Positions 1 through 9,792 of a stretch of 64,000 bases of DNA are shown here, in pieces. Source of the DNA: Viridibacterium sp035456105 (GTDB lineage Bacteria > Pseudomonadota > Gammaproteobacteria > Burkholderiales > Rhodocyclaceae); NCBI GenBank assembly GCA_035456105.1, contig DATIDV010000034.1:5933-69932 (forward strand). The letters run 5' to 3'. The notes under the pieces are model-generated. The model saw only the letters and a list, made by a program, of their open reading frames with translations. It was not told where the DNA came from and searched no databases. The position numbers and the translations under genes were made by a program. Position 1 is the first letter of the stretch. The number at the start of each line of letters is the position of its first letter.

Positions 1-2361
1 GCCATCCAGAACAAGGTGCCACCGGCAAAGTGGACCTTCGACAACATCGATTACATGAAGGGGCAGCTCAAGTCGCTGGGCTTCGCCATCGACTGGAGTC
101 GTGAGCTCGCCACCTGTACGCCCGAGTACTACAAGTGGAACCAGTGGCTGTTCCTGCGCATGCTCGAGAAAGGCATCGCCTATCCGAAGACGCAGGTCGT
201 GAACTGGGACCCGGTCGACATGACCGTACTCGCCAACGAACAGGTCATCGATGGCCGCGGCTGGCGCACCGGTGCGGTCGTCGAGAAGCGCGAGATCCCC
301 GGCTACTACCTCGCCATCACGCAATATGCCGAAGAGCTGCTCGGCGACCTCGACACGCTGGAAAACTGGCCCGAGCGCGTGCGCCTGATGCAGGCCAACT
401 GGATCGGCAAGAGCACGGGCGTGCGCTTTGCCTTCCCGCACGAAATCAAGGATGAATCCGGTGCCCTGATCGGCGACGGCAAGCTGTGGGTATTCACGAC
501 GCGCGCCGACACCATCATGGGCGTCACCTTCTGCGCAGTCGCAGCCGAGCACCCGCTCGCCACGCACGCGGCGCAGAGCAATCCCGAACTCGCCGCCTTC
601 ATTGCGAAGTGCAAGAGCGGTTCTGTCATGGAAGCCGACATGGCGACGATGGAGAAGGAAGGCCTGCGCACCGGCCTCTTCGTCACGCATCCGCTCACCG
701 GCGAGCAGGTCGAAGTATGGGTCGGCAACTATGTGCTGATGTCATATGGCGATGGCGCCGTGATGGCCGTGCCAGCGCATGACGAACGCGATTTCGGCTT
801 CGCGAAGAAATACGACCTGCCGATCAAGCAGGTCATCGCTGTCGGCGACAAGAGCTTCTCGACCGATGCCTGGCAAGAATGGTACGGCAGCAAGGAAGGC
901 CAGACGATCAACTCCGGCAAGTACGACGGTCTCGGCTACAGCGCCGCTGTCGATGCCATCGCCGACGACCTCGTTGCGAAGAACATCGGCGAGAAGAAGA
1001 CCCAATGGCGTCTCCGCGACTGGGGCATCTCACGCCAGCGTTACTGGGGCTGCCCGATCCCGATCATTCACTGTGACGATTGCGGCTCAGTGCCGGTGCC
1101 GGACGACCAGTTGCCCGTCGTGCTGCCGACCGATTGCGTGCCAGACGGCTCGGGCAATCCGCTCAACAAGCTCTCATCATTCCTTGACTGCGCCTGCCCG
1201 AAATGCGGCAAGCCTGCGCGTCGCGAGACGGACACGATGGACACCTTCGTCGACTCGTCCTGGTACTACGCGCGTTTCGCCACGCCGGGCAATGACAAGG
1301 CCATGGTCGACGAGCGTGCGGATTACTGGATGCCGGTCGACCAGTACATCGGCGGTATCGAGCACGCGATCCTTCACCTGCTCTACTCGCGCTTCTGGAC
1401 CAAGGTTATGGGCGATCTGGGCCTCGTGAAATACCGCGAGCCCTTCAAGCGCCTGCTCACGCAAGGCATGGTGCTCAACCATCTGTTCTCGCGCCGCTCC
1501 GACAAGACCGGCATCGAGTGGTTTGCGCCGGAAGAGATCGACCTCATCAAGGACGAGGCCGGCCGCGTCACCGGCGCCACGGCCAAGCGCGATGGCAATC
1601 CCGTCGACTACGGCGGCTACGGCACCATGTCGAAGAGCAAGCGCAACGGCGTCGACCCGAACGCGATGATCGAGCAGTACGGCGCCGACACCTCGCGCTT
1701 CTTCATGATGTTCACCGCACCGCCCGAGCAGACGCTGGAGTGGTCGGATGCGGGCATTGAAGGCTCGTGCCGTTTCCTCAAGCGCGTGTGGGCGTTCGGC
1801 AATGTGTTCGCCAACGAAGTACGCGGCAAGCTACCCGCGCAGCGTGAGTTGGGCAGCGCGAAACTGCCGGACAACCTCGCCACGCTGCGTCGCGAGATTC
1901 ACTTGAACCTCAAGCAGGCCAACTACGATCTGGGCAAACAGCAGTTCAATACGGTAGCGTCTTCGTGCATGAAAATGCTCAACGCACTGGAAAAGGCACC
2001 ACGCGATTCGGCACTCGCTGCAGAGGTAATTGAAGAATGTTTCGGCATCCTGCTGCGCGTGTTGTCGCCGATCACGCCGCACATCACGCACCAACTGTGG
2101 CTCGATCTTGGCTATGGCAGCGACATTCTCGCCGCCGCCTGGCCGGAGCCGCTCGAAGCCGCGCTGGTGCAGGACGAGATCGAACTCGTGCTGCAAGTGC
2201 TCGGCAAGACGCGTGGCTCGGTGAAGGTGCCGGCGGGGGCCGACAACAGGACCATCGAAGCGCTGGCGATTGCTTCAGAGGCTGCGCAGAAGTTCATGGA
2301 AGGCAAGCCAGCGAAGAAAGTGATCGTAGTGCCGGGACGTCTCGTGAATATCGTTGTGTGA
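1..2361 (+). CDS. leuS: Leucyl-tRNA synthetase, 5' end cut by the window edge
   Basis: Class I aminoacyl-tRNA synthetase charging tRNA-Leu in the cytoplasm. The reading frame is open from base 1, so the true start and the HIGH signature lie outside; about 786 codons remain of a family length near 860-880. Visible are the connective editing region, a zinc-type cluster (CDDCG then CPKCGK near residues 355-400), the DTFVDSSWYY motif and the catalytic KMSKS loop (TMSKSKRNG near residue 540), followed by the anticodon-binding and C-terminal domains. In betaproteobacteria leuS is normally followed directly by lptE and holA; here a terminator and an 8-kb block of minus-strand genes separate them. 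Identity is certain. Confidence 0.97.
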   Translation, partial: AIQNKVPPAKWTFDNIDYMKGQLKSLGFAIDWSRELATCTPEYYKWNQWLFLRMLEKGIAYPKTQVVNWDPVDMTVLANEQVIDGRGWRTGAVVEKREIPGYYLAITQYAEELLGDLDTLENWPERVRLMQANWIGKSTGVRFAFPHEIKDESGALIGDGKLWVFTTRADTIMGVTFCAVAAEHPLATHAAQSNPELAAFIAKCKSGSVMEADMATMEKEGLRTGLFVTHPLTGEQVEVWVGNYVLMSYGDGAVMAVPAHDERDFGFAKKYDLPIKQVIAVGDKSFSTDAWQEWYGSKEGQTINSGKYDGLGYSAAVDAIADDLVAKNIGEKKTQWRLRDWGISRQRYWGCPIPIIHCDDCGSVPVPDDQLPVVLPTDCVPDGSGNPLNKLSSFLDCACPKCGKPARRETDTMDTFVDSSWYYARFATPGNDKAMVDERADYWMPVDQYIGGIEHAILHLLYSRFWTKVMGDLGLVKYREPFKRLLTQGMVLNHLFSRRSDKTGIEWFAPEEIDLIKDEAGRVTGATAKRDGNPVDYGGYGTMSKSKRNGVDPNAMIEQYGADTSRFFMMFTAPPEQTLEWSDAGIEGSCRFLKRVWAFGNVFANEVRGKLPAQRELGSAKLPDNLATLRREIHLNLKQANYDLGKQQFNTVASSCMKMLNALEKAPRDSALAAEVIEECFGILLRVLSPITPHITHQLWLDLGYGSDILAAAWPEPLEAALVQDEIELVLQVLGKTRGSVKVPAGADNRTIEALAIASEAAQKFMEGKPAKKVIVVPGRLVNIVV

Positions 2362-2379
2362 CGACAGGCCAAATTCTTG

Positions 2380-2407
2380 AATACCCCTTTTGAAGGGGTA
2401 TTTTTTT
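2380..2407 (+). terminator. Rho-independent terminator after leuS
   Basis: A short perfect hairpin (ATACCCCTT / AAGGGGTAT, tight loop) followed by seven T residues begins 19 bases after the leuS stop. It ends leuS transcription before the opposing minus-strand operon, which is consistent with lptE/holA needing their own promoter here. Confidence 0.85.
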
Positions 2408-2462
2408 GCCTGCGGGTTATGAAGGTTTCATCCTTCACTGCCCTGCGAAAATCACAAGAACC

Positions 2463-3053
2463 TCAACCACCCAACCAGCGCTCCAGCTGATTGACCGAGA
2501 ACGCAATCACCACGGTGCCAGGAAGCATTCCTATGATGGTGCCGAGAACGAAATCCTTGAAGCGTAGATGTGACGCGCCGGCAATCATGTTGACGACGGC
2601 GAACGGCGCAATGGGCAACATCCGGATGATGATGACCGCCAGCAAACCACGTTCAGCGAGACGACGACTGACCTGATTGATCCGCTCTCCACCGAAGTGA
2701 CGCAAACCATCGTGCCCCAGGTAATTGCCGATCGAGTAGCTGCAGATGGCGCCCAGCGTCGTACCGAGCAAGGTATGTATGACGCCCAACCATGGACCGA
2801 GCAACAGGGAGGTCGCCACGATGATGGCGCCGAGCGGGACCGACAGCACGCTCGCCAGGAATACGCAGGCAAGGACACACCATGCAGGAAGTTCGCGTAC
2901 AGAGATGCGCGTCCTTGCGACGAGTTCTTTAAAACCAGCGACGTCGCCTGGACCGTACGCTTTCCACAGAACGGCCAGTCCGACAAGGCAAAGCACCAGC
3001 AACACGAGGAGCGACGCACGGATCGCCACAGTCCGCCTTGATGACACGGCCAT
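2463..3053 (-). CDS. TVP38/TMEM64 (DedA/SNARE-associated) family membrane protein
   Basis: Predicted inner-membrane protein of 196 aa with an N-terminal transmembrane helix and a VTT-type core: the re-entrant stretch with PLGAIIVATS, a GAICSYSIG helix, and the conserved FAVVNMIAGASHLRF block typical of TVP38/TMEM64 proteins. The family is linked to lipid scrambling and membrane homeostasis; the substrate here is unknown. The frame stays open to 3095, but the ATG at 3053 starts two bases after the NRPS stop codon, so I prefer it. It is the last gene of the patatin-NRPS-TMEM64 operon and is probably translationally coupled. A membrane partner that moves or flips the NRPS product is possible but is inference. 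Confidence 0.85.
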   Translation of the reverse strand: MAVSSRRTVAIRASLLVLLVLCLVGLAVLWKAYGPGDVAGFKELVARTRISVRELPAWCVLACVFLASVLSVPLGAIIVATSLLLGPWLGVIHTLLGTTLGAICSYSIGNYLGHDGLRHFGGERINQVSRRLAERGLLAVIIIRMLPIAPFAVVNMIAGASHLRFKDFVLGTIIGMLPGTVVIAFSVNQLERWLGG

Positions 3054-3055
3054 CC

Positions 3056-6000
3056 TCAAACAGCCCCAGCCAGTATCGCCGCCCGGTCGAGACACGATCT
3101 GAGCGCCCCTGCCAGCTCGTCTACGTTGATCTTCTCGAACATTGATCCATGCAGGCCGCGCACAACGAGTTCAGGTGAGTCTGCAGCGACAATCCGACGC
3201 CAGGCTCTGAACAGCAGAGGATCCCAGCGCACGAGTCCACTGGAGCGGATAAACACTGTGGTCCCCGCATAGGGTTTGACGCGGTAGTTGGCCATCGCGT
3301 TGATCTGCCCAAGCAGGCCGGGGTCACTGAACAAGGCGCCTAGATGCCGGCCGTTCACGCTGAAATCCTGCGCGTTCAAATGGCACGAAAGCCACTTCAT
3401 GGAACGCCAGAAGATTGCGCTACGCAGCACTCGCCCAGGATAGACAGCGTCAACGAGGCACAGCTGGGTCACAGGAAAATTCTTTGCCCGGAGCAGGCGC
3501 GCCGTTTCGAGCGCGGCAATGCCGCCAACCGAGAAGCCGGCCAGCGCGCCTGGCTTGCCACGGCTCATTATCTGTTCTGCATAATGGCCGGCAATTTCCT
3601 GAAAGCTGGTCTCCGCCTTGGTCACCGTCTTGGTCGTAGGCGGCTGCAACATGTAAAAATCGCAAGCGTCGCCCAGAGCTTCGGCCAGCGCCCTGAAACG
3701 AATGAGATCACCCTGCCCCGAAGCCGCGAAATACAGGGGCATACCGTGTTCCTTCTGGCCAAGGTGCAGCATGACGTCCTCGACAGACGTCTTGTTAGTC
3801 CCTCCGTCGAACCGTGCAGCCAACTGCTCGATTGTTGGATGCTCGATCAGCGTGAAGAGCGGAACAGGCTGGTCGACCAGCGTTTCCATGCCGGCCAGGA
3901 TGTCGACTGCAGCCAGCGAATCGCCGCCGACGTCAAAGAAATTGTCCGTCACACCCAGATCGCTGCGCTTCAGAACTGACTGCCACAGAGCCAGCAAAGC
4001 GCGCTCCAGCGCACTCGCCGGCAGGCGCCATGCGTTTGACATTGATTGAACGTCAGGTTCCGGCAGCAGCTCGTAGGCAATCTTTCCGCTGCTGTTCAGG
4101 GGTAATTCGGGCAGGCAGGATATGCCGGCCGGCAACATGTAATCGGGCACGCGGCTCGCCAGATGACGGCGAATGTGACCCGACTGGAGCGGCTGAGAAC
4201 CGGCCACCCAAGCGTGAATGATTTTCTTGCCCTGAGCATCGCACAACTTCGCGGCGGCCTGCTGCACTGCATCGATCGACAAGAGCGCGGCCTCTATCTC
4301 ACCCAACTCTATGCGGTAACCCCGCAGCTTGATCTGGCGATCGACTCTGCCGACAAAATGCAGATTGCCGTCAGTCGCCAGCCAGCCCCGGTCGCCGCTG
4401 CGATACATGCGCTCGCCGGGCAGAAACGGATCGTCAAAGAAAGCTTCACCGTCGAGCGCCCTCTGCTTGAGGTAACCGCGTGCGATGACCGGGCCGCCGA
4501 TGTAAACCTCCCCCACTACTCCGAACGGCAGCATCTGGTGGCGACCATCGAGGATATAGATGCGCGAACCATCAATCGCGCGCCCTACCGGCAGAACAGT
4601 ATTGGTTGGCTGCGCGCTGCACTCCCAGGCCGTTGCAAAGATGGCTGTCTCGGTGGGTCCGTAAACATTGAACAGTCGCCCCCCGATCTCGGCGATGAAG
4701 CGGTTGGACAATTCGGCGGGCAGGACTTCTCCGCCGCAGCAGGCAATCCGGAGTTTGAGCGCCGAATGATCAGGAATGGAATCGAGCAGGCCGCGCAGGG
4801 TCGATGGCACGAGCGCCATGATCGTCACCCGATGACGGACGACGAAATCGCCGAGCATGCCAGGCGATAGACGTCCGGGCCGTGGCAGTGCGACGCTGGC
4901 ACCATTGATCAAGGGCACCAGCAACTCGATCAATGAAGGATCAAAGGTCGCCTGCGTGCATTGCCCGCTGCGATCCGAAGCCTCTACCTTGTAAGTCCGT
5001 GAAATCCAGGCGAGGCGACGGGCCAGCGCAGCGTGCTCAAGCATGACCCCCTTGGCTCGTCCAGTCGATCCCGAGGTGAACAACACGTACGCCAGATCGC
5101 CGTGATGCGGCTGCCTGATTTGCGCCGCCGGCGCTCCAGACAAGGGCGTCGCACCGACAACCAGCTGCTTCGCACGCACACCGGTAAAACGCTTCAACTG
5201 CGGCGCTCGCAGCAATAGCGCAATCGCCTCGCTGTCATCGAGAATTCCCTGCAAGCGCCCTAGCGGCATGTCCGGATCAAGCGGCAGGAATGCGGCTCCG
5301 GCCTTGCTGATGGCCAGCATGGCCGCAACCATTTCGGGCGAACGTTCGATGACCGTCGCCACCACCCGATCCCGCCCTGCTCCAAGACTCAACAGGCGCT
5401 GCGCCAGCTGATCCGCCCAGTGATTCAGGCCGCCGTAGTCCAGCTCGCAGCCATCCCAGACCAGGGCCACCGCATCCGGTGTAAGCGCAGCCTGGCGCTC
5501 GAACTGGACAATATAGGGATCAGGCTGTGGCTCGGGCCGGACATCCGGCAACAAAGTCCCCTGCTCGCCGGAGGGGACCAGCGGAAGCGTTTCGACTGTC
5601 CGCTCGGGATCGTCTGCCATCGTGCGCATCAGAAAAGCGAGCCGTCTGCCCAGATAATCGACTTCATCCGCTGAAAAACAGGAGGGACTCGCTTCGAGCG
5701 CCAGCTCGGCATCCTGGTTTGCCTGAAACTCACACAAGGTGATGCCAAGTGGGTAACGGGCCAGCCCGGAAAAAATCTGCCGCGCGCCGAAGGAACGCCC
5801 AGCACCGAAATGCAGGTCGTAATCCTGGCGCTCGTAAGAAAAAAGCACATCGAAAATACTCTCGCGATGCTGGCGAATGGCCATCAGATGCCGCGCCATC
5901 TCGCTGACGGGATATCTGTGGTGACGCACCGCCGTCTTCAGCGAAACATTCACCGATTCGATCAGTTCGCGCACGGTCATGCCCGATCTCAGCCTGACCA

Positions 6001-6904
6001 CCAGTGGAAATACGCCGACGAACATGCCAAGTGTCTCGCGATAGCGCTTGCCGGCGCGATTCAGACTCGGCAGGCCGATCACAACCTCGTCACGATCGCA
6101 TACCCGCGCAAGATAGGCCGCGATGACAGCGACCATGCAACCAGAAAGGGTTGCCCCCAGCGAGCTTGCAAACAGCCCCAGACGGTCGCACTCTGCGCGA
6201 GGCAGGGTCTGCGTCACGACGTGGGCCGGCGACAGCCCTTCACTAATGTCATGCGGATGTCTCCGTTCGAAAAGAGGTGATGGCAGAACCGGCATTTCAT
6301 GCTGCCAGAACGCTGCATCCCGCTCGAAAGCCGGTGAGCTTCGGTACTCCAGTGACTCCGCGACAAACGCACGGTAGCCCGGATCATTTGTGGCAGGCAG
6401 CGGCTTGCCGGCAGCCAGCGCGTTATAGATGGCCGCCCAGCGCTGCATCACCAGCGAGGTACCCCAACCGTCCATGATCGAATGGTGAAACTGGATGGTC
6501 AGGCCGTGCAGGGTGTCACTATGGCGAAGCAAGGCGAAACGCCAGGGCGGCGTGCCATCAACCGCGAACGGCTCCTTCATCCAGGCCTGCCACCAGGCTC
6601 GCATCGCGGCCAGAGGCTCGTCAGTTGCCGGAATATTGACCAGCTTCAGCGGGGCATCCCAGGTCGCGAGAAGCCGCTGCCCGCCCTCAGGCAGAGGCAC
6701 CAGGCGCAGCGCCTCGGTTTCGGCCACCATGCAGGCCAATGCCGCCTGGAAGAGCACAAGATCGAAAGGGCCGTCGATATACCCGGCCCCCCCGATGTTC
6801 AGATGCGTACTGCCCGGCCAGGTCCGTTGGTCAAGCCAGACCTCTTGCTGGCTCAACGACAAAGGCATAAGCCCGACAGCTAGCGTATCGCCGCATGATC
6901 CCAT
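3056..6904 (-). CDS. Single-module nonribosomal peptide synthetase, C-A-T-TE
   Basis: 1282 aa. Condensation domain (about 13-430) with active-site HHSIMDG at 140-146. Adenylation domain (about 465-945) with A3 LFTSGSTGRAKG at 608-619, A5 NVYGPTET at 746-753, A7 YRSGDRG and A8 GRVDRQIKLRGYRIELGE; the A10 lysine is in NSSGK. Carrier domain with DVGGDSL (phosphopantetheine Ser996). Thioesterase with GFSVGG (Ser1125), Asp1152 in LVDAVYPG and His1252 in LHGSMF. The lone module begins with a C domain and ends with its own TE, so it could acylate one amino acid and release it. The start at 6904 has a strong GGAGGA ribosome site and lies inside the last codons of the upstream patatin gene (25-base overlap); ATG at 6868 lacks such a site. 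Substrate not predicted. Confidence 0.93.
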   Translation of the reverse strand: MGSCGDTLAVGLMPLSLSQQEVWLDQRTWPGSTHLNIGGAGYIDGPFDLVLFQAALACMVAETEALRLVPLPEGGQRLLATWDAPLKLVNIPATDEPLAAMRAWWQAWMKEPFAVDGTPPWRFALLRHSDTLHGLTIQFHHSIMDGWGTSLVMQRWAAIYNALAAGKPLPATNDPGYRAFVAESLEYRSSPAFERDAAFWQHEMPVLPSPLFERRHPHDISEGLSPAHVVTQTLPRAECDRLGLFASSLGATLSGCMVAVIAAYLARVCDRDEVVIGLPSLNRAGKRYRETLGMFVGVFPLVVRLRSGMTVRELIESVNVSLKTAVRHHRYPVSEMARHLMAIRQHRESIFDVLFSYERQDYDLHFGAGRSFGARQIFSGLARYPLGITLCEFQANQDAELALEASPSCFSADEVDYLGRRLAFLMRTMADDPERTVETLPLVPSGEQGTLLPDVRPEPQPDPYIVQFERQAALTPDAVALVWDGCELDYGGLNHWADQLAQRLLSLGAGRDRVVATVIERSPEMVAAMLAISKAGAAFLPLDPDMPLGRLQGILDDSEAIALLLRAPQLKRFTGVRAKQLVVGATPLSGAPAAQIRQPHHGDLAYVLFTSGSTGRAKGVMLEHAALARRLAWISRTYKVEASDRSGQCTQATFDPSLIELLVPLINGASVALPRPGRLSPGMLGDFVVRHRVTIMALVPSTLRGLLDSIPDHSALKLRIACCGGEVLPAELSNRFIAEIGGRLFNVYGPTETAIFATAWECSAQPTNTVLPVGRAIDGSRIYILDGRHQMLPFGVVGEVYIGGPVIARGYLKQRALDGEAFFDDPFLPGERMYRSGDRGWLATDGNLHFVGRVDRQIKLRGYRIELGEIEAALLSIDAVQQAAAKLCDAQGKKIIHAWVAGSQPLQSGHIRRHLASRVPDYMLPAGISCLPELPLNSSGKIAYELLPEPDVQSMSNAWRLPASALERALLALWQSVLKRSDLGVTDNFFDVGGDSLAAVDILAGMETLVDQPVPLFTLIEHPTIEQLAARFDGGTNKTSVEDVMLHLGQKEHGMPLYFAASGQGDLIRFRALAEALGDACDFYMLQPPTTKTVTKAETSFQEIAGHYAEQIMSRGKPGALAGFSVGGIAALETARLLRAKNFPVTQLCLVDAVYPGRVLRSAIFWRSMKWLSCHLNAQDFSVNGRHLGALFSDPGLLGQINAMANYRVKPYAGTTVFIRSSGLVRWDPLLFRAWRRIVAADSPELVVRGLHGSMFEKINVDELAGALRSCLDRAAILAGAV

Positions 6905-8661
6905 CGCGAAATCTCCTCCATGGCGTAGCGATAGCCCGCATCGGCAATCTTGTCAGCTTGCCGATAGGCCATCAGCGGATATTCAGCGACCGGCGGCTCG
7001 AGGCAAAAGTCTGCCTGAGCCATGGTGCGCGCACGTTCGTGGATGCCACCGATATGACCGGCCCGATAGAGGATCGAGCCAATGGAAGGCGTTCGGTCGC
7101 CGGTCTCCCGTAAATAGCCCTTGAGCGTCCGCCAGACGGAGAGACGCTGCAGGGCGGGATCGACGCTCAGGATTTCACGCACATCGACATCCACGGCAAT
7201 GATGCTGCCATTGCCCCGGCGGCGTTCGAGCGGCGTGCCAAGGCGACCACGCATGGCACTGACGGGGACGTTGTCGAGAATCGCCCCATCGACCAGCAGC
7301 TCGCCGTCATACAACACCGGTGGCAGCAGGCCGGCCGGCGAATTGCTGGCCAGCACCGCACGCCAGAGCAGGCCGCGGTCCTGAACCGTCGTACAGGCCC
7401 GACTGAGGTTGCAGGCCGCGGCAAAGAACGGGCGCCACAATTGCTCGATGCGTATATCGCCGAACATGCGCCGCAGATCGCGCTCCATTCGCTTGCCAGA
7501 GAGCAGCGAGATCAACGGCAGCGTCGGTCGTTCGCCGCCCAAAGCAAAACGTTGCGTCCTCTCGCGGATTTCATCGATCGGCAGTCCGCAGGCGTACTGT
7601 GCACCGATCAGCGCACCCATGCTGTTACCACCGAGCACGTCGATGGGAATGTTGCTCTCTTCGAGCGCCCGCAAGACGCCGAGATGAGAGAAGCCACGCG
7701 CCCCACCACCACCTAGAACGACACCCACCGCCCGACTCGTCAGATAGCGCGCCAGCCGGGCGTAATCGCGCTGACGTCCGGTCCGCAATGGATAGACCCG
7801 CTCGAAGTCGCGCCGGGCCCAGGCGAGCATGTCACCCGGCCGCTCGGACTGGGCCTTGTGGAGCAGCGCCAGGTGCTTGCGCTTCATGACGAAACCGGGC
7901 TCGGTCGCCAGCGCATCCTCCACCGCCGATACATCGCTCGATTCGTCCTCGGCGGCAACGAAAACAACCTGGTCAGCCTGCCGAAATGCCCGATGCATTT
8001 TTTTCGAATCACTGGCATCGGCTTCCAGCACGATGAAATCGAACTGCTGCTCCAGCTCATCCAGTTGTAGGGTATCGAGTGCTTTCTCGCGAAATCGTCC
8101 GGTTCGCCCCATGGTCGCCAAGGCCCCGGCCAGGCTTTCGCCAACGTCCGCCGCCAAGCGGGCATCACGCAGCGGTATGACAGCGATGGTGTGGGCTCTC
8201 TGCTGCTCGACCAGTTGCACGGAATGGCGCAACTGGTGATAGACCGCCTGGGCGAACAGTCTGTTCAAAGGCACGGGATGACGCTTGAGAAGCGTTTCAA
8301 AACTTTCGCGACCCAGCAGTGCAATGGTCGAGTCCCGCAACGCTGTGACATCGGCAAAGCGTGTCTGCTGCAGGATCATGCTGGTTTCGCCAACAACCTC
8401 GCCCGGACATATTTCGTTATAGAGGCTCAGGCTGCCGTCCGGATTGCGCCGCGATACCCGCAGGCGACCGCTGATGACGATCAGCATGCGCTCCGAGGGC
8501 TCCCCCTCACGCAGAACGAGGTGCCCGCCCTTGACCAACTGCAGTTCCAGCTCGACCGCGACGTCTCGCAGCACCTGCTCGTCCAGGCTGCCAAAGACCC
8601 GGCTGGCCTGCAGCGCTTCAACCAGCTTGTCCACGGAAAGCTGCGACGTCAGTCCCCTCAC
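6880..8661 (-). CDS. Patatin-like phospholipase with N-terminal cyclic-nucleotide-binding domain (NTE type)
   Basis: 593 aa from the chosen GTG. The N-terminal third is a cNMP-binding fold (VFGSLDEQ, LVLREGEPSERMLIVISGRLRV, PGEVVGETSMI); a middle region follows (about 140-300); then a patatin domain with the oxyanion glycine loop GGGGARGFSHLG, nucleophile elbow GGNSMG and catalytic DGAILDNVPV. This is the bacterial neuropathy-target-esterase architecture: a serine-aspartate dyad hydrolase of lysophospholipids or acyl esters at the membrane. The frame is open to 8859, but residues upstream look unlike the family, and GTG 8661 has GGAG seven bases upstream. First gene of the operon with the NRPS and TMEM64 genes. 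Its coupling to an NRPS is unusual; a role in supplying or removing acyl chains is inference. Confidence 0.9.
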   Translation of the reverse strand: MRGLTSQLSVDKLVEALQASRVFGSLDEQVLRDVAVELELQLVKGGHLVLREGEPSERMLIVISGRLRVSRRNPDGSLSLYNEICPGEVVGETSMILQQTRFADVTALRDSTIALLGRESFETLLKRHPVPLNRLFAQAVYHQLRHSVQLVEQQRAHTIAVIPLRDARLAADVGESLAGALATMGRTGRFREKALDTLQLDELEQQFDFIVLEADASDSKKMHRAFRQADQVVFVAAEDESSDVSAVEDALATEPGFVMKRKHLALLHKAQSERPGDMLAWARRDFERVYPLRTGRQRDYARLARYLTSRAVGVVLGGGGARGFSHLGVLRALEESNIPIDVLGGNSMGALIGAQYACGLPIDEIRERTQRFALGGERPTLPLISLLSGKRMERDLRRMFGDIRIEQLWRPFFAAACNLSRACTTVQDRGLLWRAVLASNSPAGLLPPVLYDGELLVDGAILDNVPVSAMRGRLGTPLERRRGNGSIIAVDVDVREILSVDPALQRLSVWRTLKGYLRETGDRTPSIGSILYRAGHIGGIHERARTMAQADFCLEPPVAEYPLMAYRQADKIADAGYRYAMEEISRWDHAAIR

Positions 8662-8989
8662 GTTCGTGCTCCGCGAGCATCCTTTGAGACCGGGCAGATT
8701 GGCCGAATACCAGCGCCAAGCGTCGGCACACGCCCGATGTTGCGCTCCGCCAACCCGTTCAAGACCTGTCTTGCCGGCTCCCCGCCAAGAACGCAACCCT
8801 CGCTGCCTGTCACCAAGATCATTTCTTCCCCAGATCTTCCGCGCCAACTGGCTCAACAATCATATGCCACAAGGGTATCCATGGGTACGATAATTTATGC
8901 CGATCGACTTCTGCGCCCAGATCAATGCACGACCCTGTTGCGATGAGCTCATCGCTAACCGCGGGCACTCCAACGCGCGCACTGGCGCG
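8662..8989. other. Leader region of the patatin-NRPS operon; no convincing gene
   Basis: The patatin frame runs open through most of this stretch, but the translation is Arg/Gly/Trp-rich and not family-like. The tail of the decayed symporter lies just beyond. The operon promoter should be here; I could not pick a convincing -35/-10 pair. Confidence 0.4.
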
Positions 8990-9401
8990 CAGCAAGAGAT
9001 GATGATCAACAGGGAAATGATGGCCCGGGTGAAGAACTGCGCGTTGCCGGGACCGAAGCGCTGACGCACGCCTTCAATCGGAGTATCGATACGGATCTGC
9101 CGCATGCTCGGAGCAACCCATAGCCACGACGCAAACAGGTAGCGACATTGCCAGTGGACACGGCGATCGCCGTAAGCCAATCGCCATGAGCCTTGCCGGC
9201 TGCGTCGGTGAAGGCCCTGGCTGAGAACCGGGTCGTGAAGGAGAAAGAGGAGGCGCCGACCATCCCCCACGACATCTTGCCGCCGCTGCGAAAGTAATCG
9301 CTTGCCGAATTGCTGGCCGTCCGCCGGAAAACCAGTCCTATACCGATGATGAAGGCGAAATCGACAAGAACCACCGCAACAACATTTACGTCGAATGTCA
9401 T
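8990..9401 (-). pseudogene. Truncated, frameshifted sodium:solute symporter (SSS family)
   Basis: Starting at ATG 9401 (GGGAG six bases upstream) the translation is the N-terminal part of an SSS transporter: a first membrane helix (VVLVDFAFIIGIGLVF), then DYFRSGGKMSWGMVGASSFSF and TRFSARAFTDAAGKAHGD. Near 9140-9152, after GNVA, the match jumps to another frame, which continues with YLFASWLWVAPSMRQIRI and TPIEGVRQRFGPGN. Similarity then ends near 8995, long before the roughly 500 residues of a full transporter. So this is a remnant with at least one frameshift and a 3' truncation. It lies inside the block inserted between leuS and lptE. Confidence 0.75.
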
Positions 9402-9792
9402 GAGCGCTCCCGAGGCAAGTCCGCCTCCGATCAGCCCGGAGATCGGGGCAGCAAAGCATTGTTCATTTTCAGAAATGCCCAGCGTCGTATCACGACGCCG
9501 GTGCGGCCGGGCCGACATTGCCGGTCGCTGATACAGCCCGTGGGCGAACGAGCGTTGCCCGCCGCTCCCCTGCACGGAGCACTACGCGCGCACCGGACTA
9601 CGCTTCAGGATAGCCCCGTCTCCCCTTTACACCTCGAAGAAAAAACCCGCACATCATGAGCACGCGTTCCGAACGCGACGCCCTGGCCCCATCGACGTCC
9701 CGGCCGAGCGGCGGTGAGGTGCGCAGACGCAGCGCTCCCTGCACAACTTCGACATCTCCGGCGGACAGCAGCACCATGGCGCTCAATTGCGC
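9402..9792. other. Gene-free stretch next to the symporter remnant
   Basis: No protein with recognisable features. Short open frames on both strands lack ribosome sites and have shadow-like Arg/Pro/Ser composition. It may hold degraded DNA from the same decay event as the symporter, and the 3' end of the DUF3016 transcript. Confidence 0.4.

Noticed and set aside
8860..9459. An independent 199-codon minus-strand gene
   Set aside because: Only its middle matches a symporter, in a frame different from the symporter start; it is the second half of a frameshifted remnant.
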